64,000 nucleotides of DNA from contig NC_044925.1 of the NCBI RefSeq assembly GCF_003576645.1, forward strand, positions 13,236,642-13,300,641, in the 5' to 3' direction. Every line of letters starts with the position of its first letter. Position 1 is the first letter of the stretch. A model generated the notes under the pieces. The model saw nothing but the letters and a program-made list of their open reading frames with translations. It had not been told where the DNA came from and ran no database searches. The position numbers and the translations under genes were made by a program. This DNA comes from Ipomoea triloba (taxonomy: Eukaryota > Streptophyta > Magnoliopsida > Solanales > Convolvulaceae). This document shows, piece by piece, positions 1-11,015 of the stretch.

Positions 1-199
1 GAGGTGCGGTCGCGGAGGTGGACGAAGGCTGCAACAGCGGTGGTGGCTGCGACGGTGGAAAGCGGAGGCGGTGGAGAATTGAAGAGACATCTAGAGTCAC
101 AATATAATAAATACTTGATATAAATAAAAACAACTAATAAATGCATGAAACTTGGGACCTTGTACTTCACTACATGCATGTGTGAATGCCATCACTTTT

Positions 200-350
200 T
201 CATATAGTATGAATTCTATAACTATACATGATTAAAAAATTTATCTATTATTATGATTTTAACATTGGGTGTTATTATTGAATATTTATTTTTGTGCATC
301 ATGCATATAAAAAGACTTGTAGGATATGTAAAAGTGGGAATTGTAAATTG
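200..350. repeat. Partial copy of the gene 1 upstream region
   Basis: This stretch matches 3237-3407, upstream of gene 1, over most of its length. Shared landmarks are the 'catatagtatgaattctata' start, the 'aacattgggtgttattattg' core and the 'gacttgtagga' end. The match stops at about 350, where GC-rich DNA begins. It looks like a duplicated receptor-kinase flank interrupted by other DNA. No kinase exon follows it in the window. Confidence 0.75.
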
Positions 351-815
351 CGGTGGAGGCGCCGCGGTGGCGGTGGAGGCGGAGGCGTGAGAGTGAGAGA
401 TAAAGGGAGAGGGACGACGGTTGGAGCGGTGGCTGGGGCGAAGGCAATGGAGCGGTGAAAGGCGGAGGTGGTGGCGGTGGAGGCTGCAGGGTGGTGTGGC
501 TGCGGCACGATGGTGAGGATCGGAAATGGCTGCGGGGAAAATGGTGAGAAAATGTCTCGCAGATCTGGTTTTGTTTGTCGCAATTTTATTATTTTTTTAA
601 CAAGGAATATTTCGCTACCGTTTACGGTAGCGAAATGTTTATCTTTTTTTTTTTTTTTTTTTTTAAACTGCATCCATTCTATCGAACAACGGTAGCGGAT
701 TATTCTTTACTTATTTACAAAATTGCCACCGCGTGTTTTTTTCTAAGAATACACTACTGTTCTTACAAGAACGGTAGCTAAATGTCAGTGTTTTATGTGC
801 TTTTTGCTACTAGTG
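351..815. mobile_element. Terminal part of a CACTA-like DNA transposon
   Basis: The right edge at 811-815 reads TAGTG, the complement of a CACTA terminus. Inside it are subterminal repeats built on CGGTAGC or CTACCG in both orientations, at about 615-635, 690-700 and 770-780. The left part (351-540) is a GGCGG-rich stretch; a similar GC-rich stretch occupies 1-80. No transposase is visible and the opposite CACTA end is not in the window. CACTA elements are known for such subterminal repeat arrays; the class call is inferred from that pattern. Confidence 0.5.
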
Positions 816-1029
816 ATTATTGATGTTCACCAATATGAAATTTGAATTTCTATTGTGTTCAATTTTATTCAAAAAATTAGTATGGACTTCTTTAATTATG
901 ATTATTAAATGTTATTTTACCATTTTATAAATGTTATGAATTGAATTCTTTTTAATTTGTTTGATGGATTGAATTGTAGGTTTTATTTCTTTTTTATATA
1001 ACTTAACTTTAAATTTTAGTTTCTTTTAA

Positions 1030-1262
1030 AAAATAATAATAGGTTTAGCGGGTTTCGTGTCATATCGCGTCGACACGATTCGAACTCTTTTAACAAAATG
1101 TGTCTATCGTGTCAACCCGTTTAACCTGTTAACAAATCGTGTTCGTGTTAAAAATTTGAACCTATTAACCTTAATGTGTCATGTCCGTGTTTAGCCTTAT
1201 CGTGTTCGTGTCGTTATCGTGCCGACCCGTTAATGAACTCGTGTAAACGAACTGCCAGGTCT
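1030..1262. repeat. Dispersed repeat rich in CGTGTC/GACACG words
   Basis: About 230 bp made of short repeated words (cgtgtc, gtcgacacg, cgacccgtta, cgtgttcgtg) and unlike the AT-rich flanks. It has the look of a short non-coding dispersed plant repeat. I see no terminal inverted repeats or ORF and cannot assign a class. Confidence 0.4.
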
Positions 1263-1269
1263 AATTCCT

Positions 1270-1690
1270 GCTCCCAGATTGTGGTGTGACAATCTTGGTG
1301 CTACTTACATGTGTGCAAATCCAATTTTGCATGCAAGAACTATGCACGTTGAGATTGGCTATCACTTTGTTAGAGATAGAGTTGCCAATGGAGACATTCA
1401 GGTGAAATTTATTTCACAAAAGATCAACTAGCTGACATCTTTACGAAAGCTTTGCCGCCTAGTCCTAGATTTTCTTTTCTTAGAGACAAACTTCAGGTTA
1501 CTAGTTTACGCTGGGCTTGAGGGGGAGTATTAGGACTCTATATGTTTAAGTAATGTTAGGACTATTTGTTCTACCCTACCTGAGACTTCCCTTGTATATA
1601 TATCTCCCACTCCATATCATTGTATTCATTCAATTCAGTTAATAGAATATTTCAGTTCTAATCTCTTTTACATGTTTTAATGATTGAAAT
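1270..1690 (+). pseudogene. Ty1/copia relic: RNase H tail, polypurine tract and LTR start
   Basis: Translation gives the C-terminal RNase H region of a copia polyprotein (WCDN, then HVEIGYHFVRD, then LADIFTKALP). The frame is broken at about 1413-1430, so an in-frame stop appears before the LADIFTK block. A polypurine tract (gagggggag) at about 1519-1527 is followed by an LTR-like sequence starting 'tattaggact', where a TG start would be expected. The upstream polyprotein is absent. It is a truncated, dead 3' end, not a gene. Confidence 0.75.
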
Positions 1691-1699
1691 AAACAGATC

Positions 1700-3236
1700 A
1701 AATTAAATAAATGTTATTATATTTTTAATCTTACTTTAACAGAAAAAAGAGTTGCAAAATAAATAAATAAATTACGATATCATTTAGACTCATGACTTCG
1801 CCCCTATCACCCATTTTACTTGATTTCGTACTTCTGAAGTTTGGGATTAATATTTTAAGAATTTAGAATCCTGTTATTATATTTTTATAAATTGTTAAAT
1901 TGACTTATTCTTCGCACAATAAGTCAACACTAAGGATATATAATTCTATCATCAAAGCCTATCATTTTCCCTTTTAAAATCAAGTAAATAAATAAGATAT
2001 TAAAAAACGTTTTAAATTTCAAAGTCTATTGCAAATAGCGTGTGGAAAAAAGTTTCTAACTTTTAATTTTTTTTTTAGGAGAAAAACTCACCATCATTAG
2101 TTTCTAACTTTTAAATTTTCGCTTTTACCATGTTATTTTTAAAATTTAATTTGTCATTGTCTCGTTTTGCATATATAATCTTATTTAATCACTTACGTAA
2201 CATTTGGTTCATGAAATGCATTAGGAATAGTGGAATTGATTTATTCTACTGTTTGGTTTGCTTTCTAATGCAAGGAATACAATTATGCAAAATAGGCTAT
2301 TCTCTCTTCAATGGGTATAGCCATTCACAAGTCCCCTTAGTATTAGCTATTTCTAGCTTATTAAGAATATCTTTTATTATTATTATTAATTAACCCTAAA
2401 GTACCATTATAAACCCTTCATTTAAATACAAATATTTAAATGATATTCCTTTTTATATTTTCTAATACAATCAAATTAAACACAAGAATATGATTCTTTC
2501 TATAATCTCACGTTTATTTCCTTCGTGAACCAAACAATATAGTAGTATTCTTGTTCTATATTTGTTTTCCTTATTCTATTATATTCATGTTGAAATTCTA
2601 ATCTATTCCTATATATATAATACATATAAATTCTAACCTATTCCTATATATATAATACATATAAATTCTAATCTATTCCTATATATATAATACATATATG
2701 TGTATAATTACCTTTTTATTTTTATTCTTCTTCATTTTTATTATATTCAATTGTTGAGAAGTAGGAAAAAAGAAGAATAATATGTTTTATGATTACTCAA
2801 GGATTTAAATCCAAGACAAAAAAAAAAAAGTAAGCAAACAAACATGATAATAGATATCAAATCTATTAGCTAGTAATGTATAAAAGTCTCAAACTAAACG
2901 TTGCATAAGATTATTGAGAGAATTAGTCAAGATAATTTGAATAGGACTTGAGACTAGCTATAATATCTTAAATCTAAAAAATTTATAAGAGTAAATCAAT
3001 TTAAGTACGACTAATTTATGTTTGTATTTCTATACTTCTTGAGTTCTATATTGCACTACAAATATTTTACTATCGTTTTAAAGAGCAAAATTACTCTTAT
3101 ACCGTTAAATTATCATTAATATATATTAAATGCTCCCATAATTATATTTAGTCATTTACAAGTTTTAAAATTATTAGTTTAACAATTATTAATTATGTCA
3201 TATATAATTATTACAAAATTATTTTAACTATACTCT
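1700..3236. other. AT-rich intergenic DNA
   Basis: No supported gene. The only clear structure is the 35-bp tandem repeat at 2593-2697. The longest ORF (2130-2393) has no recognisable domain and biased AT-rich composition, and I treat it as chance. Confidence 0.6.
2593..2697. repeat. 35-bp tandem repeat, 3 copies
   Basis: Three nearly identical units of 35 bp, each starting 'aaattctaa' and containing 'ctattcctatatatataa', begin at 2593, 2628 and 2663. Confidence 0.9.
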
Positions 3237-3388
3237 TTCATATAGTATGAATTCTATAACTAAAAATTTTATGATTAATAAATTTAGCTATTATTTAAAA
3301 AAAATTCAATAGAATTATGATTTTAACATTGGGTGTTATTATTGAATATATTTATTTTTGTGCATCCCGCATATAAAAGACTTGTAGG

Positions 3389-3711
3389 ATAAGTAAAAGT
3401 GGAAATTGTAAATATTAAAAGTTTTTGTTTGGGTAATAATTTTTACGTATTGTAATTAGTTCCCCCACTAAATAAATGAGTTCATGTATTGAAAGTTCTT
3501 TCAATTCTGACAACTTTCCACACAAGTGGAGAAGACTTCCACCCAAGACCACAAGTCTTCTTTTGGCGGCCTAGCCTGGACTGCTTTTATTTTATTTTAT
3601 TTTTTCTTTTCTTGGAAATACATGAAATGAATCGGAGAATATATTGTTTCATATATATACTCCTAGCCAGCCATTTATTTAGTTTTAAGCCATATATAGG
3701 CCATAGGGGCG
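3389..3711 (+). promoter_or_regulatory. Conserved promoter and leader region of gene 1
   Basis: This block is related to 41186-41427 upstream of gene 2. Both share 'gtttttgtttgg', 'gttcccccac/agtaaataaatgag', 'gaaagttctttcaattctg' and 'actttccacacaagtg'. A TATA-like stretch (atatatata) lies at 3651-3659, about 50 bp upstream of the start codon; the same word lies near 41368 in gene 2. Conservation between paralogues marks it as the likely core promoter and 5' leader. The transcription start itself is not shown. Confidence 0.6.
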
Positions 3712-6232
3712 ATGCATATGATAGGAATGGGTAAAATAATAATGTATGATAGTTTAGTGGTTACAATTGTTTGTTGCTTATTCATCTGGCATGGCTTGTT
3801 GCTATCTGGTGTTAATGCTAAAAATACACTTGCATCAGAAGACTCCTTGGTACCGACTGATGACGATTACTTGGAGTCATCAAATAAACTCTTCAAGTTA
3901 AATTTCGTGAAGCAACCCGGCTCTGCTTTTAGCTGCTTTTTGAGTATACAGTGGGCTGGCTATTTTGTCACATCCACTTCTGAACGAAGAACAATTTGGG
4001 TTGCTTGGCTAGATGAAGCTTATGATTTTCCAGAATTAGTAATGGAAAGAGATGGCCGGTTGTTGATATCTGATGTTGAACATGAATTGGTTGTAAACGA
4101 TGATCAAGAACATCCATATGTTATAAACACAACAGCAACTCTACTTGATACCGGCAACTTAGTTTTGCGGGGTGGGGGTCATACGTTGTGGCAAAGTTTC
4201 GATCATCCCACTGGTAATACTTGGATTTCAAGGATGAAATTGGGTTGGTTTAGGCTTAAAAAAACTCCTCAACAGCGTTGTCTGACTTCTTGGACAAGTG
4301 AGGAGAACCCTTATCCTGGTGCGTTTAGATTGTGTGTTGATCCAAACAATACCAAGCAGCTAGTTGCCATGCGAAGAGGGGTTGTCTATTGGCAGAGTGG
4401 AGTCTGGAATGGATACAATTTTCCATTTCTTCAAGTCAATTCCCATCTCAGGTATATCTCTAACCACAATGAAAGTTATTTTGTTTGGGATGATGATGAG
4501 AATAATGTATATAAGGATTTTGCGGTTATCAGAATTTATGCAACTGGGGCAATTTCTTATTTATTTGTTGATGAGCATAGAAACTACATGAGATCATACA
4601 TTTACTGTGATCGTAACGATACTGGTAATTATTCTAACGAGGGGTGCCTTAGATCACCCAAACAATCCAATTGTAGTGCTGGAGACAGGTTCAATTTAAC
4701 AACGGGTTTTATCGAAGCGAATTTATGGAAACTAGTGCTATTCAACACCACCTTAAGTATAGGAGACTGCAATGAAATGTGTGTCAAAAATTGTTCTTGC
4801 AACGTCTACGCTACACTTGAAGAATCTGATGGAACAGGTTGCAAATTTTCGTCTTCCACTAAATACCAGTATGCGGCTTACGGCGACACTCTTTATATTC
4901 GTTATGCAAAAACAGCAGGTAAATATGTCGTCCATCCTTTTTACTTGCTTCGTGCATGCTTCAATTTTAATTTCCTTAATTAGCATTCTCGATCATAGCT
5001 TTAATTTGTTATCAACCTAATTAAGCTACTACATACTTACTCAATTGCTTCAATTGAATTCAATTATCTTAAGCAAATCAAATCCATGCTCCTCCACCTT
5101 CTCCTGCTGCATTGACAAGGAATATGTCACACCACATGATGAGAACCACAACCATACTTGCTCTTACACTAATACTGCCTGCGATCACCCTTGCTCTGAT
5201 GATTTTCTTAGTTTGGTATTCAAGAAAATGTTGCACTTGCTTCATAGGTACGCCTTTCTTTTAATATCTCAATTTATCAATTCATATTGTTTCTTAAGTT
5301 TGCCTATAGCCCGCCTAATCAGCTATAAGTGTTGACACAGCCCCTATTGTGCAATCCACGCAACAACTTGTTGGTCATGATGAGGAGTTACCTTTCTTCC
5401 ATTTTAGAAGCATAGAGTTGGCCACAAATTATTTTTCTGATGAAAATAAACTTGGTCAAGGAGGATTTGGCCCTGTATACAAGGTATGAATTATATTCAC
5501 ATATTTTCCTCATTCACATATTTTCTTTGTTTTTGCGCTTTAGGATAGAATGATGGAAGTGAATTTTAATTTGTTCACCTTTAATTTGACTTTGTGAGTA
5601 TAGTAGTATTTTCATTCTTAATGCTTTTTTTTTTTCATTTTTATTCGTGAATTAAAATTTACCACTTTTAGTCTTTAGACCCAAAATTTCAATTAATAAA
5701 GCTAGAAATTTCAATTCCACATTTACTTAAGGGAAACAAAAAAGAGAAGAAAAGCCCATTCAGTCTAAAAAGAGTTAATAATTACCGATTTGGTCCCTCG
5801 ACTATTTGGATTTCAACACTTTGGTCCTCGACAATTTTTTTTGCTCAATTAAATCCTCGACTTTGAAAAAATTAACCGATTTGGTCCTCCGTTTATTTTG
5901 GTGTTAAACTCCCATTAAATCGGGATAAAATTGGTAGTTTTGCTATAGTCAAGGGACCATTTCGGTAATTAATTTTTGACTGAAATGTTACATTGACTAT
6001 AGTAAAATTACCAATTTGGTCTTGATTTAACGGATATCAAATGATAAAATAAACGGAAAACTAAATTGGTTAATTTTTTCAAAGTCGAGTACTTAATTGG
6101 GCAAGAAAAATTGTGGAGAACCAAAGTGGTGAAATCCGAATAGTCGAGAGACCAAATCGGTAATTAACTCTTCTAAAAATTTCAATAGAGGTTTTTTCTA
6201 CATTTAGTCTCATAAATATGATGACATTTCTC

Positions 6233-6268
<36 letters not shown>

Positions 6269-7877
6269 CGTTTGCCCCATTATGACTAACTTAAAATATT
6301 CCAGTCAATAGTAGCTAGAATTAATTAAATGCTAAAACTCACCAATTTCTTCATGTCACAACTTATCTAAATGCAATATACTAACCATACAAATAGGTCT
6401 CTTTGTCGTATTTTAGTCAATTCAACTTTTCTTTCTTTAATTATGTTTTAACATTTTCTTATAATTTTTTAATTTAATTTTATGTATTTTATATGAAAAT
6501 TCATTGAATTTACTATCATTGAATTAATTATTATTATTATTATTAAAAATTGAATTATAATTAAGTTTAGTAAAACCTCATTAAACAATACGTATAAATT
6601 GAAACGATGAGAGTAGATATATTTGTGGTTAATTAATTAAGATCAATTAGTTCTATTCAGGGAATATTAGTCAATGGTCATGAAATTGCAGCAAAGCGGC
6701 TCTCAAAAATGTCAGGACGCGGAGTTGAACAATTCAAAAATGAAGTTCTATTGATCTCCAAATTGCAGCATAGGAATCTTGTTAGACTTTTGGGTTGTTG
6801 CATTCAAGGAGATGAGAGGATATTAATATATGAGTACCTCCCAAATAAAAGTTTGGATTCAATTCTTTTTAGTTAGTTTTCTTTATTGGTTTCCATCGTT
6901 CACCCTATATTTCTCTTGCTTGGCTCCATATATTTATGACTGCATGACATTGCTTTTATATAGATGCAAGAAAGAAAGTTTGTCTTGATTGGGAAAAGCG
7001 TGTCTCTATAATTGATGGGATTTCTCAAGGGCTTTTGTATCTCCACAAATATTCAAGACTAAGGATTATACATAGAGATTTGAAAACAAGTAACATATTG
7101 TTAGATGTTCACATGCATCCCAAGATTTCTGATTTTGGAACTGCCAGAATATTTAAAGATAGTGATTCTCGAGCAAGCACAAAAAGCATTATTGGGACCT
7201 AGTAAGTCAATAAGAATATGTTTTGAATATCTCTTCTATTCTATATTTTTTTTTCATGTAACTTGTAGAACAATTTCATGGTAAAACAGTGGTTACATGT
7301 CTCCGGAATATGCCATGGATGGTTGTTTCTCGGAGAAATTAGATGTTTTCAGCTTTGGAGTCATGGTAATGGAGATTGTAAGTGGAAAGAGAAACAATGG
7401 CTTCTACAATCCAGATCGTGTTTCAAATTTACTTGGTTATGTAAGTATTACTCTATGCATAAATTGTACACAACAAATTAATTTATGTCTAAGATTCTTT
7501 TATTCAGACATCTCTATTTTAATTTGAGTAATAAGTTTTTGTTTCTAACTCTACCTTTGAATGATCATTAGGCTTGGGATTTATGGATAGAAGGAAAAGT
7601 TTCTGATCTAATAGATCCGACAATGGACAAAATGATTTCAGTTATTGAAGCAACAAGATATATCCAAGTAGGCTTGCTATGTGTTCAAGATAGTGCGACG
7701 GATAGACCAACTATGACAAATGTGGTATGCATGCTTCGTAATGAATCAACAATCTTACCTATTCCTAAACAACCTGGTTTCTCTGCCATCATTGGCTTAA
7801 AATGTGCTGATGCTGCTAATAATTCAAACCTTTACTCTATTAATGAGGTCACAATTACAGAGATTGAAGGTCGATAG
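3712..7877 (+). CDS. G-type lectin S-receptor-like serine/threonine kinase (gene 1, apparently intact)
   Basis: Seven exons join in frame: 3712-4918, 5074-5247, 5323-5483 (or from 5341), 6661-6871, 6964-7201, 7290-7440 and 7572-7877, giving about 815 aa. All introns are GT-AG, and the apparent TAG at 7200-7202 is split by a donor. In order: signal peptide to about residue 36; diverged B-lectin domain with [12 protein letters not shown] near 160-171; S-locus glycoprotein region ([11 protein letters not shown] near 190-200); PAN domain ([13 protein letters not shown], 351-363); TM helix about 427-448; kinase with [10 protein letters not shown] (505-514), catalytic K526, HRDLKTSN (621-628) and DFGTAR (641-646). 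The family sits in the plasma membrane and phosphorylates Ser/Thr after extracellular recognition; no ligand can be inferred. Oddities: IWVAWL replaces the usual VWVANR, and C and R replace S and G in the C-lobe motif VVxMLxNE. Several in-frame Met codons at the start leave the exact start open. Confidence 0.9.
5771..6171. mobile_element. Foldback MITE in intron 3 of gene 1
   Basis: The two ends are long inverted copies: left 'attaccgatttggtccctcg', right 'agagaccaaatcggtaatta'. The arms stay complementary for over 100 bp. Flanks carry a 7-9 bp near-direct repeat (tctaaaa), which fits a Mutator-like insertion. Gene 2 intron 3 (about 640 bp against 1177 bp here) lacks it, so it arrived after the two copies split. 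Confidence 0.75.
6234..6264. repeat. Poly-T tract in intron 3 of gene 1
   Basis: An uninterrupted run of about 31 T residues, absent from the paralogous intron of gene 2. Confidence 0.95.
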
Positions 7878-8224
7878 GAACTTGTTACAAATCACTCTTA
7901 TTGTTGTGCAAAGACTTTTTGGGTCAATTTTGATGCTAAATAATTATAAACTTCATCAAAGATTGTGACATGCCTAATTGCAATTAGACATCATTTCTTT
8001 GAATGTAAAACTTTTAAAATAGTTTTCAAAAACTACATATTGAATATTAAGGCATGGTTGTATTCATGGAGAACATCTATCTTTGCCTTTAATTAGCACT
8101 ATATTGCATGACTCTAGGTGTTGACTGCCCTAGAAGGCAGTCGCACGCAAGTATATATACTAGTCTGCTAGGAATTTAGAGGTTCGAGGGCTATACTGTT
8201 GTATCCATTGGAATTATTGAATAT
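7878..8224. other. 3' flank of gene 1
   Basis: The first roughly 200 bp align with the 3' flank of gene 2 (45065-45260), for example 'caaagactttttgggt' and 'gcaattagacatcatttctt', so this is probably 3' UTR and terminator DNA. Homology fades before the copia insertion at 8225. Confidence 0.6.
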
Positions 8225-8465
8225 TGTTAGTTGGGTTGTGTAAGCATGAATACATGGAGAAAGAGAATAATATATTGACTCTGTATATTGGCTTACAGTG
8301 AACTAAGAATTTCATAGCATATATACATAATTGTTTTAACGGTAAAATAAAATAGAAAAGGTAGGAATACATATATAAAGCTATTTACCTAAAAAGATTC
8401 ACTAATAATTTGGAAATAATATGACTAAATATATACATAATTAATATAGCAAATATTCTTTTACA
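8225..8465 (-). repeat. 3' LTR of the copia element
   Basis: On the plus strand it starts TGTTAGTTGGG and ends CTTTTACA (TG...CA). It differs from the other LTR only by G for A in 'cttacagtgaact'. Confidence 0.95.
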
Positions 8466-8477
8466 CTTCCCTCAAGC

Positions 8478-9122
8478 TCAAGGGTGGTACATGAGCTTGG
8501 AAGTGATTGTGTTAAATGGTTGAGGAAGGAGGCTCTTCGTAAATATGTCGGCTAATTGTTGATGGGATGGAACAAAAGTAGTGTGTAGCGTGCCATTGTT
8601 GATTTTCTCTCGTACGAAATGGCAGTCGATTTCCACATGTTTAGTCCTTTCATGAAAAACGGGGTTATTGGCAATGTGGAGAGACGCTTGATTGTCACAA
8701 TGCAATTGTGCAGGATGAACTGGTATATCTAATTCTGAAAGGAGTAATTAAAGCCAAGTGATTTCACTTGCTGCATTGGCCATGGCACGGTATTCAGCTT
8801 CAGCAGAGGATCGTGATATTGTTGATTGCTTCTTTGTTCGCCAAGATAGTGGACTTGTTCCTAGAAAAGTGCAATATCCCATAATTGAGCATCGTGTGGT
8901 TGGACATGAAGCCCAATCGGCATCACAGTAGGCATGTAACTTTAAAGAGCTATGTGTAGATAATAGAATGCCGAGATCTAGGGATCTTTTGAGATAACGT
9001 ACAACCCTAAGCGCGGCTTGCCAATGCATGTCACATGGTGCAGACATGAATTGTGAAAGGTGATTAACTGCATAAGTGCATGATGTCTGGGTGAGTGACT
9101 GTGAGGTAGAGCAGGCGACCAA
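8478..9122 (-). pseudogene. Copia RNase H region, broken
   Basis: Two ORF pieces carry the copia RNase H signature: DADWASCPTTR and SRSSAEAEYRAMA in 8748-9122, then [26 protein letters not shown] and LADIFTKSL in 8478-8705. A stop and frame change at about 8740 separate them. RNase H removes the RNA strand during reverse transcription; this copy cannot make one continuous domain. Confidence 0.85.
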
Positions 9123-9123
9123 C

Positions 9124-10437
9124 GAGTCGTCTATATGTGGAAGGGTCTAGAAGAAGTGCACCTATGTTAGGAGTGAGTTGGTGACTAACCTCTATAGGAG
9201 TTAAGGCGGGTTTGCAAGCCAACATTCCTGTATCCGAGAGAATTTCAAGTGCATATTTTCTTTAATTCAAAAAAATTCCAGTAGAGGCACGTGCAACTTC
9301 TATCCCAAGGAAGTACTTCAATGATCCCAAGTCTTTGAGTTGAAATTGGTGCGCTAGGTACTGCTTGAGGATACTAATGATTGTCGGGTCATTACCTATG
9401 ATAACAATATCGTCAATATAAACAAGCAGAATAGTTAGAAAATTTCAACGTTTGTAAGTGAACATGGAATAATCTGCTTTAGATTGTACGAAACCAGCAT
9501 TGGTTAGGGATGTGGAAAAAGTCGTGAACCATGACCGTGATGCTTGTTTGAGCCCATAAAGAGATTTGTGGAGACGACAAATCAGATTCTCCCCCTTGCA
9601 CTTAAAATCTGGAGGGACTTGCATATATACTTCTTCATGAAGTGTTCCATGAAGGAAGGCATTAGAGACGTCAAGTTGATGGGTAGCCCATCCTCGTACG
9701 GCTGCAATGCTAAGAACTGTACGGACTGTGACAAGCTTTGTGACAGGAGCAAAGACATCGGTGAAATCAAGACCTTTTAGTTGAGAGTATCCTTTTTGCT
9801 ACCAAGCGGGCTTTGTATCGCTCAACAGAACCATCAGGTTTGTATTTGATAAGGTAAACCCTCGACATCCAATTGCGGATTTACCAGGAGGTAGAGTTGT
9901 CAAAGACCAAGCATTGTTAGCTTCTAGAGCATGTATTTCATCTTCCATAGTTCTTTTCCACTTAGGGTCAGTCCGTACAGCAGAGAAAGAGGATGGCTTA
10001 GATTCTTTGGTGATGTTATTGATAAAGCATAAGCGACTAGGATTGTATGCTTTAGAGTCAATAAAATGAGAAATGGGATATTGTGGTGTTGTAGACACAT
10101 TGCATATGTAGCTAGAAAGATAACTGGGAGGTTTATGTTGCCTTTGAGATCGTCGAAGCGGGGTTGGTGGTGGTGGTGGAGAATTGGAGCACGATTGTGC
10201 ATGTATGGGTGAGTTAGGTATGTAATGATTGCTTTCAGGGAAAGATGGTTCTGGAATAGCAGGTATATTTGTGCTAGGGATAGTGTGTTCATTAAGGTGT
10301 GTAGTAATTGGTGTGTTGTGTGCTTCAATGGACGGTATAGGTAGTGGCAGTATGGGGTTGAGAGTTGATTGCGTAGATAAAACAAGTTCATCTTTAAAAG
10401 GAAAAATATTCTCATAAAAAACAACATCACGACTCAC
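9124..10437 (-). pseudogene. Copia reverse transcriptase region, broken
   Basis: The minus strand encodes the linker and the start of RT in 9799-10437 (SRDVVFYENIFPF, then EDEIHALEANNAW) and the RT core further on, with the catalytic Y-I-D-D codons at 9420-9409. Motifs such as [11 protein letters not shown] and LYGLKQA are readable but lie in changing frames, and no ORF spans the domain. The order and motifs are those of Ty1/copia RT. Confidence 0.8.
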
Positions 10438-10452
10438 AAAACTTGTTGAGAG

Positions 10453-10950
10453 TTAAAGGTCATATAGCCTATAGGCCTTTTTACCTTGAGGATAACCAAG
10501 GAAAATGCAACGCTTAGCTCTAGGATCAAACTTATTAGGATGATGTTGTATGGTAGATGCATAACATAGGCAACCAAAAGCACGTAAGGTAGTAAAATCA
10601 AGGAAATGTCCAAACAAGACTTCAAAAGGAGTTTTATTTTGCAAGACAGGAGTAGGGGTACGATTGATAAGATAAGCATCAGTTAAAACACAATCACCCC
10701 AAAATTTAAGGGGTAGTCCTACTTGAAAACGCAAAGCACGTGCCACATTAAGAAGATGACATTGTTTGCGTTCAACAACCCCATTTTGTTGGGGTGTGCT
10801 AGGACAACTGGATTTTTGTAAAATTCCATATTGAAGTAAGATATTTTGAAAATCAATTTTTGTGAACTCAGAACCATTGTCAGAACGAAAAGTTTTAACG
10901 CATGTATTAAAATGATTCTTAACATATGCTAAGAAACGAACAAGCAACAA
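10453..10950 (-). pseudogene. Copia integrase C-terminal half, broken
   Basis: A 165-codon ORF holds the second part of the integrase core (FRSDNGSEF, then CPSTPQQNGVVERK) and the following copia-specific region (RCIFLGYPQGKKAYRLYDL). It is cut off upstream by a missing T in a T-run at about 10950 and downstream by a stop at about 10452. It corresponds to the end of the rve domain with its catalytic Asp and Glu. Confidence 0.85.
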
Positions 10951-11015
10951 AAAACATCAGATTTATATTTCATCATAAAAATCCAAGTAGCTTTAGAATA
11001 ATCATCAACAATAGG

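Noticed and set aside
299..673. Proline-rich ORF on the minus strand
   Set aside because: Arises from GGCGG-rich DNA; no start context, no domain, and it crosses a poly-T tract.
7198..7203. Apparent in-frame stop (TAG) after IIGT in the gene 1 kinase
   Set aside because: The bases are a split codon: the exon ends TA before a GT donor, and the next exon starts with T, giving Tyr in the conserved YGYMSPEY.
7278..7527. Two overlapping ORFs at exon 6 as separate genes
   Set aside because: One is the kinase exon and the other its shadow in another frame.
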